In this document: piece after piece, positions 48,351-59,200 of the stretch
How positions within the stretch are numbered: the first letter of the stretch is position 1
How the letters are laid out: every line of letters starts with the position of its first letter
Assembly (NCBI RefSeq): GCF_932526225.1
Contig: NC_064035.1
Location: forward strand, 12,592,566-12,656,565
Direction: 5' to 3'
Length of the DNA: 64,000 nt
From: Nematostella vectensis
Taxonomy: Eukaryota; Cnidaria; Anthozoa; Actiniaria; Edwardsiidae
The notes under the pieces: model-generated
Seen by the model: the letters and a program-made list of their open reading frames with translations, nothing else
The model's database searches: none
What the model was told of the DNA's origin: nothing
Made by a program: the position numbers and the translations under genes

Positions 48351-50284
48351 CCAGTGATGACGGCAAAGGGGAAACGGGGCGACCACAACCTAAAAATCAC
48401 CCTGTCGGGCAACGTCTCGCTGCCGTGTTGTGTTTGCAGGGAAATGAAAGCCAGAGAAACAAAGGAAACCGGAAAGAAGTTCGACGAGCGAGTCGTTGAC
48501 CGTGCGAATAGTGGGGGTAATGGGTCACACGTCGGACTTCTCGACAGTCTCTCCTTCAGGTTACTTTTCCCTGAAAAAAACGGGAAGCACAAGGAATTTA
48601 TGTTTAACGCAGAATAATTTGGAGCTTGGTGCTCCTGGCTCGTATCCAGGCGCTTACTAGCGTTACCGGACTCAGCGCGCAGGGGGGAACGAAAAACATT
48701 TCTCCCGTTGACCCTTCCCTTCCCTTGCGCCAGCGCTAAACCTTCCAATGACTCATTGCGGTCACTAGTATACTTTTCACCTGTTTTTACTTACTTGAGA
48801 CGCCTGGGTACAAGACAGTTGGTGCTCCAAACTCTGATGAAATCTTTTGTTTTTAGAGTCATGCAGATCATGATCATTAATTGCGTCATAATTTTTTCGT
48901 TTGAACGTGCACGCGCGCGGAAAAATGGTTACCCACAGGTAACCCAAGCTCAGCGACCTTGTATAAGAGGTCGTTCTGTATGTGAGACGCCAATGCACCC
49001 TTAGAGGCATTTGGGGTAAAATACAGGGGTGGATACAGGATCAAAACTGCGTGTTAGCCCATGTGCCTACTCTGATAACCAATGAACTGGGTATCCGCAT
49101 TACGAAAGACTGATTAAACCGACCTAGTCCTTTGATACAAAGATAAATTGTTGAAGAAATTAAGAGATAACATTCTAAAAACAAGGTTTTATCATTCATT
49201 TAGTATATATTCCATCGGAAATATCGAAATAAACACGAGGTTCCGCTATAAGAGGGAAAGCTCCTCCCATCCCCGGACTCAAGAACAATCAGTTATCAAC
49301 CAGCCGCCAATGAGTTAACATGGTAGGACAATTGCTTTGAGCGCTAGATTCAAATTTCATATTCTAAACCAAATTAAACGTCATTCCTAGATTTATCCAT
49401 CTAAAATAATTTAAAATTTTGCTCTAAAGAAGTGAGTGGACAGCAAATCACTAATTCATCAATCTCTTAACACAACTGTCTCGTTACCTGTGCAAAAAAA
49501 AGTTTTATTTTAGCCAACTAAGGCTCAGAGATAAGCAATTTTACATAGGAGACTTTGCTGACTTCTAGGGTGGCAGTGTTCTGATTATAATTGCAAATTT
49601 GAGCCCGGGGTGAGAGGAGCTTTCCCTTTTATAGCGGAACCTCGTGTTTAAGACTTTTTGCTAGGACGGCTAAACTGAAGCTTGTAGAGAGACGGTAATT
49701 TTATAGTGGGTTAGGGAACACGGGGGAAATGTTTGCGTATGTACAGAAGAACCCATAATTAGAACAGTTCCAAACGTTTTAATGTTGACTAGTTCATTGG
49801 GGGTCTGAACAGGCTCGTTTGCAGCAACAACCGCCGAGCGCTGGACGAAAACGCTATAACCACGTCCCCAGGGTCTTCTGGGTAGTTTTCAATATGGCGT
49901 CTAGCTGATAGTGGCCATTGAAAAAGACGCCATGTTGAAAATTACCCACTGCTCCTGGGGATGAGGCTGGAAATGTTATAATGGGCGATTTATATTATTC
50001 CAATTTTTCTTTTTTAAAAATTCATTTACTGCCCAATTTGCTTTTGTTTATCCTTAAGTTCTCTTTACGTTATAAAAACATTTTAAAAACATACATTTTT
50101 TTGGGAAACGTCGAAATTATTATTTTATCATAAAACAGTCTGCTGGTGTACTTTAGCCATACTCGCCACAGAAAACCCCATCTTTTATCTATATTTATGT
50201 TATTTAGTTTCCTTATAAATTATCTTCCGAAAATGACTACCCTGGGTGCTGGAGAAGACAGGCCCGCAGGGCTTCAAATAATCG
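48351..50284. other. Intergenic region with an inverted-repeat element
   Basis: Contains probable 3' UTR of the long hyccin isoform, an inverted-repeat element (49231-49649) and AT-rich sequence. ORFs on both strands at 48160-48750 look like frame shadows of the GC-richer exon and its flank. Confidence 0.45.
49231..49649. mobile_element. MITE-like inverted-repeat element
   Basis: A 419-bp segment with inverted arms of about 50 bp: left AAACACGAGGTTCCGCTATA, right TATAGCGGAACCTCGTGTTT, continuing through GGGAAAGCTCCTC. The interior is AT-rich and noncoding. Confidence 0.8.
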
Positions 50285-50505
50285 GAATATACCGAGCGAT
50301 CGCCTACTCGTCGGATTTGTTCGTGTGATCGGGTTTTCGGCAGTGCGACAGAGCGACTGCCTACTTTTTGGAATTGTTTGTCGTGTAATCGGGTTTTCAG
50401 CGGTGCGACAGAGCGATTGCCTACTTTTCGGAATTGTTCGTCGGGTCTTTGGCGGTGCGACATTGTGGTCGCCTACTCGTCGGAATTGTTCGTCATGTCG
50501 ATTTT
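50285..50505. repeat. About 63-bp tandem repeat downstream of the PDZ gene
   Basis: Three to four diverged units containing GGTGCGACAGAGCGATTGCC and TCGGAATTGTTCGTCG. It lies just past the candidate minus-strand polyadenylation signal (AATAAA complement at about 50546-50551) of the tamalin-like gene. Confidence 0.8.
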
Positions 50506-50668
50506 CTCTGTAACCCACGGTAGAAAATATCTTATAATGTGACAATTTATTTACAATGTCTTTTAGAAAATAAGTAAAAATATTCTCATGAAGAACAATG
50601 CTACGAAAAATGGCTATGGATTAAAAAAATATAGCGATAAAGATGATCTCCCCACAAAGAAAGCCAAA

Positions 50669-53600
50669 TTACGCCGTGCTTTCGTGGGGATTCCTGTGCT
50701 TTCGGTTCTTCTCTGGTATTAGTTGCCAGTCTTCCGCGGCGTCCATGGCAAGCATGAAGGACTCGGGCCGAGACCCTAGCCGTGGCCTACTACTCTTCGT
50801 TTCTACCCGGGACGGATGGATGATTTCTTCAGCCATTTGTTGCTCACCCATAGGTTCCTGCGTTTCGGAGCCTTCAAATAAACGTTTCAGTTGTGAGATA
50901 TTCGATTCCGATCGTTCTTTACCTTGAAACTCGTCTCTAGCTTGGCTAGAATCCTCGGCTAGCTTGGCATTGTACCTAGGCTCGGTCGAGCATAGCGGGT
51001 CGCTCCTCTCACTCGCCTTGCACTCGTCACGTGGCGGCCACACAACCCTCGCGACCTCACCCCTGGTGCTCAAGTCCTTGAGGGACTCGGAGCGAGCGGA
51101 AATGGGCGTGGTCCGAGCGGATTGTGGCGATGCCTTAGCGAGTCGAGATACAATGCCTGGTTGAATGGCCGTATTCTCAGGTGTCGTACTACTAGTTCTC
51201 GGTGTCCCTACACTCACGTTGACGCCAGATCCGTTGAGTGTATTCCGAGTAACGCTAGAAGTTCGAGATTCGGAGTGCAATGAGACTCTTACAACTGAAA
51301 CGGAAGAATCACTTGGAACTGTTGCATCAATGTTCGTCTTTTTTGGTGATTTTGTATTTTCCGTAATTCCAGTATTTCCTTGATTCCGGTTTGTTTGGTT
51401 ATTGTTCTTTGAGGGTGACTTGTCGTTCTTTTTCTTTGATTTAGCTTGACGTTTTGGTGATGCTGTCATTACGTCATCTGGACTGACAGGCCAGGATAAC
51501 CTGTTTGACGACTCACTGTTACTACTACTGACAGACAAAGTACTTCCAATCTCGTCAACAAGTGGAGTGTTATCATAGTTTTCAAGCTCAACATATGTTT
51601 TAAACGTGGTGGAAGTTTGCCGCGCTTTCTTGACCTTCTTCTGAAGCTTCAAACTCGCACTTTTCTTGGCGAATTCCGGCGAGGAAGCAAAGGTCTCAAG
51701 CATTTCAGTACCGGTAGTGCAAGCGAGGCCCTGTTTAGAGAGTTCGGATTGGTCGGGTAAGGAGGCAGGTCTTGTTCGTTGTTGAGGCTGCTGTCGGTAC
51801 TGCACGAGGCTGTCACGAACGTTAGGCGAATCCTTGGCGAATGAACTCGTCAGCTCGGTCGTGTACATGTATGGGTTCTGCCGCGGGTGAGTCTGTCTCA
51901 TCGGCTGAATATCAGCAATAGAGATGCAGTGGCTTAAACCTGTCAATCAAACCTAGCGTCAGGAGCACACAACACCAACAAAAAAGCACAGTGATGAGAG
52001 ATAAAGTCGGCTTAACATAAGTAAGATTAAGAATAACATAAGAAAATGAACAATTTTTTTCATCTATATTTGTATGTGTCTGTTATCTAAGAGCCCATGT
52101 AAGGGGCCTGCGGCTTATTTACTTCGACTTCTGCTGATTTTGCGCCGGTTCACACACAAAATGTATCTGTTGCTGCTTATTTCATGGATTAGATAGAACC
52201 TTGTAACGTCACAGAAAGCAATACATTTCGCCACAAAATGCAATACCAAGGCAAAATGTAATACCTCGAACATGATGTGATACCAACGCAAAATGGAGTA
52301 TATTTCGAAAATTAAACACATCAAAATAGCGCAAAATGTTATCCCTATAACACTAACTTTAAAGGTTTTTTTTGGAACTGTAATCTTACGTGAATGTTTG
52401 TGTGTTGTTTTGATGAGCTCAGTTACTGTATGTCAAATTTTACTATCATAAACTTTCGAGAAATCTGAGCAAAGTTACCACTAATCCACGGATTTGATGA
52501 GAATTTGAAGAAGAATTTTTCCAAGCTCACCTCGGCAGATCTCTTGCTCCTTCCTGCACAACGCTTCAAACTCATCTTCTTTGCTTTGCAGCTCGGTCTG
52601 GCAAAAACACAAGAAAAGATGTCAGATGGCCTAGTTCCTGGTGTTTATACCTGTGGCTGATGTTGTGACCTTATTCGAGCACCTCTCCTCTTGGTTGGAT
52701 CTCCCCAGACCCCCCTGGCTAACGGCCAGCAATCCCAAACAGAGCGCAAAACGCGAAGAGCAACAATACGCGACCGTTTAGCGTACCTTTAACACCTTGA
52801 TTCTTGTATTGAGATGCATTCGTCTGATTGCGTCCACAAAGACAACCACAAGCCTAAAACCAAGAAAATAGAAAATACTTCAGTATGTCCATAAGTCTAG
52901 AAGGATAAGGATAGATAAGCAAGATAAGGGAAGGTAAAGTGAGGGGAGGTGAAGCAAGATAAGGGGAGAGTAAGTAAGCTGAAGTAAAGTGGGGTAAAAC
53001 AAGATAAGGGAAGGTGTAGTAAGCTGAAGTGAGGTGAGGTAAAGCAAGATAAGGTTTTAACTGCGAGATAAAAAAAGGTGAGCAATGTGAGGTGACGATC
53101 TGGGGTCAGGTGAGTGGAGGTGTGGTTTGGTGGGCTAAGTGAGGCGAGGTGAGGAGGTTAAGTAAGGTAAGGTGAAATGAGGCATGGTGAGGTGAACTGA
53201 AGTTAAATGAGGTAAGGTGAGTTGAGGTAAGGTGAGGTGACGTGGAATGAGTAAGGTGAGTTGAGGCGAAGTAAAAAGGAGATAAGGTGAGTTGAGGCGA
53301 AGTAAAATAAGATAAGGTAAGGTGAAGTGAAATGAGGTAAGGTGATGTGAAGTGAAATGAAATGAGGTGAGGTAAAGTGAAATGAGGTTAAGGTGAGATA
53401 AGATGAGGCGAAGTGAATTAAGGTAAGGCGAGGTGAACTGAAATGAGGTGAACTGAAGTGAAATGAGGTAAGATAAGATGAGGTGAACTGAAGTGAAATG
53501 AGGTAAGGTGAGGTGAGGTAAAGTGAAATGAGGTAAGGTGAGGTGAGGTGAAGTGAAATGACGTACGTTGGGGACCTGTAACGTGAGATGAAGTGAAGAT

Positions 53601-56600
53601 GATACTTGTTGATGTTGAGGAAAGTTTGATGGAGGTTTTATCAACTCTCTCCTAATTGTAATAGTAGTACTAATTGTAGTAAGTATAAAAGGCGTCTAAT
53701 AGGCGATATAGTAGCGTACCTAATCGAGACTGGGGCTTCCTGGAGAAGTGAGACGAGGACACGATGATCTTCCTCCTCCACGTCGCGATTCTCAACGCTG
53801 ACGATTATATCACCTTAAACAAAAACGACCAGTAGAACCATAACCCAGACGGACAAAACAAACAACCCGACAAGCATGAGGGAAAAACCATCATCCCGGT
53901 CAAAACGCTTTGAAAGCCGGACACATGAAATATGATTTATTCCGTGACATCTGAAAACACCTAAAGCAGATGTTAAATAGACCTCGATTATCCTACCAGG
54001 TCTCATGCCCGCCATGTACGCAGGTCCATCCTCCTCCACGGCCAGTACAAACGTCATAAATTCTACTTCGCCGTTCTGTTGCACAATGCCATAAGTCTGC
54101 GAAAAATAACAGCTCTCAGCGTGCAATCTGATGCAACTACAATACTTGTTATTGGAAAACACATAACAGGAAAGCTTGTATGAAAATTCAACAAAAAGAA
54201 CATGGGGAAGACTAGAGTACTAGGGGAGCGTGGGGACAAGAGTGCAAGATTAAAGGAGATTAAAGACAAGAGTCTCGGAGGAGCATGGGGAGAGAGTGCC
54301 ATCTTGCATGGGGACGAGTGTGCCATTTTGGCGGCTCCTGTAGCCACAGAAAAAGTAAAAAATGTAATGACGTCATCTAAGGAAGTTACCTGAAGAGTGA
54401 AGCCAAACCCTCCTTCGTTATTTCTCGTCATCTGGATCGTCCGACGTCTGTTCAATGGCGGGGAATTCTCTGGCGTGCTGGGAAAGAATGATGACGTTAC
54501 CATAAAATTAACACTTCGGGGCCGCACTTGAACGGTGAAATGGCCCAGCTACTCCCAACCTTCCTTTTCCTGCAAATTTGGTACTTCACTGCGGGCATGT
54601 GAGCGGTGAAGCTTTAGGGCGTTAACAAGGGCTTTATACCGTACTTTGTGGTAAGGCTGCGTACGAAAGGGGAAGGATAGATGTGGAAGTGGACGGGTCT
54701 GTTCGAATCACGAGCAAACTGATTAACCTAATCGGAACACAGAATGCATAAGTGAAGGTAAAAGGAGGAATGGACTAATGGGGGAAGGATGGATGGGGAT
54801 TGGGGGTAGGGGATGGGATGGGACTAGGTACTAAGTACAAACAAGTTGATTGATATGATCCGTGCATTTGTAGAATGCATATGTGTAAAGTGGGATACAA
54901 AAGAGAAATGAGGACAAAACGATAGCATAGGGGGTTAGTTGGAAGACACAAGACAAAAGTACGATTATTATGTTTAATGCTGTACTCATGGTTAACAAAT
55001 TTCAACTGAAACCTTGTTCTTCTCTAGGATTAGCCGATAAAAATGGATGCTATATTAGACTCTGTATTATTCGAGACCATGAGACAGCAGCCTGCTTGAT
55101 CGCCGGCAACCAAGAGGGTGTGTTTGCCACCCGAGAACGATAAACAAGCCTTGTGGCTCTTCCTACCTGAATTCTCTAAGTGCATTGAAAGTGTCGAACG
55201 TCTTACTGCGGCTGAGGGGCGTTTGTTGGAAAGGCGAGGCGTAATCCTTGAGGAGTTCATCGGTCGTGGCTAACCGCAGATTCGTGGTCTTAGCACTGAG
55301 GGTCGAGGTCAAGGGTTAGTCGTATTAAGGGGTTAACGCACGGGCGATAGGATAGTTAAGTTGTGATTATGTATTTTTTAGTGATATCGTCGCCCGTGGT
55401 TAGAGGGTTGCAGATGTGTACATGAATGAAGGGTCTGAGTAAGCAAGGCTTATAACTGATGAATATGAACCCTACAAAATATCATTATGACAGAGCAAAG
55501 AAATGGAAAGTTTTCTCAAAATAAGGTCTGGTTAACTTCGGTAAGCTTGAATTTTTGCATAGAGGTTCCTTAAGTCATGTTAACCAACATATCAAAAAGT
55601 GTTTTTCTCTAATGGATTTGTCTTCGAGATATGAGGCTTAAAGTGCAATTTGCAAATGTTTAAAGTATGAATTCTCCTCGTTTTTAGGGAGAAATCGGGC
55701 TCTGATCAGAAATTAAGCCAACTTTGCTCGCTAATATCTAAATTTCATATCTTCTAAATTTCTTTAAAATTTGGAATTAAGCTTTTGGTCAGAGGAACTC
55801 CTTGTTTGCGGAAAATTCCATGCCACTTTTTTGCTCTGTCTATCATTATGAGTATTTCAAGGTTGTGAGTTTCAAGGGGGCTTTTGTTATCGTGACATAA
55901 ATGTTGGAAAGAGAAATATAAAATAAGGTGAAATTATAGTTTTGATGGGAATCTTTATTAAGTAACAAAGCTATATATATTATTCTTCACATGAAATCTT
56001 ATATATGCAATAGATAACTAAAGAGCCAAACTGACAGCAGGTAGAACTCTGTGATAGGGATATTAAAAAAAAAAAAACCTAAAATAAAAGATATTTTGAA
56101 AAATGTCTGAATATCTTGAGAATAAAGTAACATTCTGACAAAAAAAACTAAAAAGGGGAAAATCATGTAATAAAAGCGCACAGACATTTTTACATGGAGA
56201 TCCTAATTAAATAGGATGAAATGCAAAGAAAGTGATATTGTATTACTATTGATTATAACAATCAAACACAATGGTTCATGTCTTCCAGGGGAAACTCATA
56301 ACATTTCTTACTTTTAGCTAGTTTCTTAATTTACAACTTCTTAACGCTGTTTGAAAAAACAGCGCTATAAAAAAACCGCCTCTGAAATAATTCCGAACAT
56401 ACACCCTGTACGTATTTAGAGTTTGTGGGATTGTTTACGATCAATAAATTGTCTTATCATAACATCCATTGACTGACAGATCCAATTTGTATAAAGCAAA
56501 TAAGCTTCTGACAATTTGTAACATCAAATAAAGCGGTTATCGTTATAACTAACTTTACCTTACAATGGTCTGAAAAGAACCTTTTTTGCGAATGTAAATT

Positions 56601-57391
56601 TTAAAAAGGTTAAACGATAATGCTTGATCAAATCTATGGATATCACTAAGAAAAGAAATGATGCTAAATAATATTGACGCTATGGAAAAAGTGGCGTTTC
56701 TTTGTCACAGTACGCATATATAAAAATGTAAAAAATAAAATAATGCGCACTGTGTTTCTTGTGAGAAAAAATAATTAAATCGTGAATCAAAATCTGTATC
56801 AATTCGCGAGATATTCATTTTTAACATTTTCAAAAGTTTTTTTTTTGCTTATGAGTACTTGGTACTTAACTGCTTATTGTAGTGAAGAAACGCGTGGATT
56901 GTAGACGCGGCGAATGGCATTGATCTAGTCATTCAATCGAGCTCCATTTCAGGCCGCCCGCTGAATTCAATAACTCCCACCGCACTCTATACACGCTTTG
57001 TTACGTTAGACTAAATATTAAGATCAGCTCACATACAGATAGAGCAGAATTTCTTATCGATAAAGACAACAGAGACACGACTAGGCAGACGACAGCGCGA
57101 CACGATGTCTCGCTCACCGTCTACTAATATGATAGTTCAACGTGTTGCGCGAGCGAGTATTTTGCATGCTTAAATAATAAATCATCAGTCGTCATCAGCT
57201 GTGTGGGGAATGAGGAAATCTTACCTGATTCCAAAGCTGATACAGGCTTTCTTCCGAGGCACAAACGCAGAGTACGGCCTCACGCCGGCTGTAAACAAGC
57301 ATTGAAAACACGACGAGTTAGGCACATTGCCGCATTTCAAAGAACGACTCTGTTTCCAGTGCGCTCTGCGCTGGATTCGAGGCGATCCCAT
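50669..57391 (-). CDS. Tamalin/CYTIP-like PDZ scaffold protein, 8 coding exons
   Basis: Vertebrate tamalin (GRASP) and CYTIP link ARF-GEF cytohesins to receptors through a PDZ domain followed by a coiled coil. Exons: 57225-57391, 55167-55295, 54390-54477, 53997-54096, 53720-53813, 52787-52853, 52531-52597, 50669-51939; every phase agrees, giving about 660 aa. The PDZ domain (about 110-200) starts RRRTIQMTRNNEGG with carboxylate loop GFGF at about 122-125, then TYGIVQQNGEVEFMTFVLAV, GPAYMAGMRPGDIIVSV and EDHRVLVSLLQEAPVSIR. TYG and MTFV match tamalin closely. A coiled coil follows (MHLNTRIKVLKTELQSKEDE, then EALCRKEQEICR). The last exon encodes a 420-residue Ser/Thr/Lys-rich tail longer than in vertebrates (395 and 359 aa totals). 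The acceptor of exon 55167-55295 has a textbook branch point (gactaac). The first exon (ATG 57391) is less sure. Confidence 0.85.
52905..53575. repeat. Purine/pyrimidine-biased minisatellite in a PDZ-gene intron
   Basis: About 670 bp of AGGTGAGGTGAAGTGAAATG-type repeats on the plus strand with 5- and 10-bp periodicity. In the transcript (minus strand) it is a long pyrimidine tract of CTTCACCTCACC type. It ends about 50 nt upstream of the acceptor of exon 52787-52853. Confidence 0.95.
55296..57224 (-). other. Intron 1 of the PDZ gene
   Basis: A 1.9-kb AT-rich intron with no extra exon seen. Around 56880-57180 the sequence becomes more GC-rich, close to the presumed 5' end. Confidence 0.5.
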
Positions 57392-59192
57392 CACATATGA
57401 AACAGCAGCTTTGTCTTGTTCAGCCGTAATTTAAAAAAAATTATAGTTCAGGACGCTATTGGTTAGGGCATACGGCACAAAAACCGCGAGCGCGAAAGAT
57501 TCATCCAATTCGAGTTACATTTAGTGGCAGGTGCAAGAATTTGGTAATCCAATTACATCCTCGGTGATTTTCCCGCTCAAATCATGCGGAAGTGTTGTAC
57601 GCTCTACACGAGGAATCAATAAACTATGACAGCGTCCTGAATGAATAAAACACGACGAGGGTTTTCCATTCACAGACCGCCGAACACGTAAGTTAATCGC
57701 TCAATCTGTCGCGGCTAACAACGCAATAACATGATGCTATTAAAGGGGAATAAATTGCCAAGCCCATAACAGTTTACTGTACTTACAAAAGCGTACAATT
57801 AAAAACTGTCACATGAAGGTAGTACACAGGAGGAAGATTATTATTTTTAAAAAAAAAGAAACAGAAGTGAGTACATATTAGTTTAGTCGAGTTAATAGAT
57901 GTGAAAAGTAGAATGAAAGTTGGATCAACGATCCAGTGAGTTCTAGAGAAAATTGTTTGTTTTACTAGGTCATACCTGGTCTTAACGTGTAATTTCAGCT
58001 TTTTATAGTATCTCACGAGAATCCCAAAAGAATATTGCCGAGACTTACAGTTGTTTGGACAACTCAAGCATATGTCGGCGCGAGGGTTCTCTTGAAATGG
58101 TTGCCAAAGGCTCGACAACATTTGTTTAAGGATTCTATACGACGGTTTATTCTATGAATTTCTAAATTTTTCTGAGTTTATTGACTCAATTTCCCAGAAA
58201 TTTCAGTGGATTTTGTTTGTTGCAGAAATGTACATCTCATCTGCATTGATTTTTTTTGCGGCAGTATAGTTCTCCAGTTTTTTCTCAAGCCATCTATATC
58301 TGCTTATCCAATCTCAATATTTTTTTACGCCACTCTTTCGATTTCAGGGACTCACGCACTCGCTAGGTACAGTCAAAAATGGAGTAAACAAATTATGAGA
58401 AAATAGACGGTATTTGCCATATTCGGACGCGATATTAGGGATCTTAAGCAAGGACGACGACGACAGCTAGGACAACGCGATCGAAAAAGATGTTTTCGCG
58501 CGTGGCGATCAATATAAATTTAATTGCAATGGAATAAAGCAAAACATTATAGTCACAAACAGATAAAAATAAACTAAGGACATTATTTCTACAGCAGCAA
58601 ACGTAGTTTATGGAGTTTAAGGCTGGTTCTCACTAGTGACGTAAGCGTAAGCGAAGACGGAAGCGTAAGAGTCTTATGTCGAGTGAGAACCGGCTCGACG
58701 TAAGCGCAAGAAAAACGGGAAGTTTTGATAATCTTACGTCTATGTACGCTTACGTCGCGTTAAGCCGGTCCGACGTAAGCATAAGCAAAACATAAGCATA
58801 AGCAAAACATAAGCATAAATTAACCAAACTCGTCGAGGAGGAATGGACACTAGACTACGAACTGAGCATGCGTAAAACCTTGCGCTTACGTCGAGCCGGT
58901 TCTCACGCGACATAAACTCTTACGCTTCCGTCTCCGGTTACGCTTACGTCGTCGTGAGAACCAGCCTTTATAGTGCAAACGTCCGCGTCCTCAATTGAAC
59001 GTGAAACTTGGAGTTTTCACGTCGTGGTTTTACGGAAAACACGGCTTAAATGTATCAGACAGAACGCATTTCCACGTGCTGCTATTGATTTCTGAATCAA
59101 ATTCCAATGTTTTCTCGCGTCCGCGTTGCCGTTGCTTCGGTCCCTATTATGGTGTTATGTTGCCGTAGTCCTAGAGAGTCTCTAAACGTCTC
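57392..59192. other. Region between the PDZ gene 5' end and the next gene's 3' end
   Basis: Contains a possible minus-strand first exon at 58049-58121 (ATG followed by 24 codons, donor AACAACT|gtaagt) that could be an alternative start for the PDZ gene; its connection is unproven. Also holds the inverted-repeat element at 58620-58967. The rest is unremarkable. Confidence 0.45.
58620..58967. mobile_element. MITE with TTA target duplication (PIF/Harbinger-type)
   Basis: A 348-bp, largely palindromic element. The arms of about 110 bp start AGGCTGGTTCTCAC and contain GACGTAAGCGTAA, GGAAGCGTAAGAGT and GAGAACCGGCTCGACGTAAG. TTA is present directly outside both ends (58617-58619 and 58968-58970). 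A 3-bp TWA duplication is typical of PIF/Harbinger. No transposase is encoded. Confidence 0.85.
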
Positions 59193-59200
59193 TTACTTAC

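Noticed and set aside
48161-48748. 195-aa minus-strand ORF
   Set aside because: It overlaps the candidate hyccin exon antisense, has no recognisable domain and no supporting splice or polyadenylation signals.
52897-53644. Leu/Thr/Ser-rich minus-strand ORFs
   Set aside because: They are pyrimidine-rich minisatellite in an intron of the PDZ gene.
57203-57400. 65-aa plus-strand ORF
   Set aside because: It is the antisense shadow of the first coding exon of the PDZ gene.
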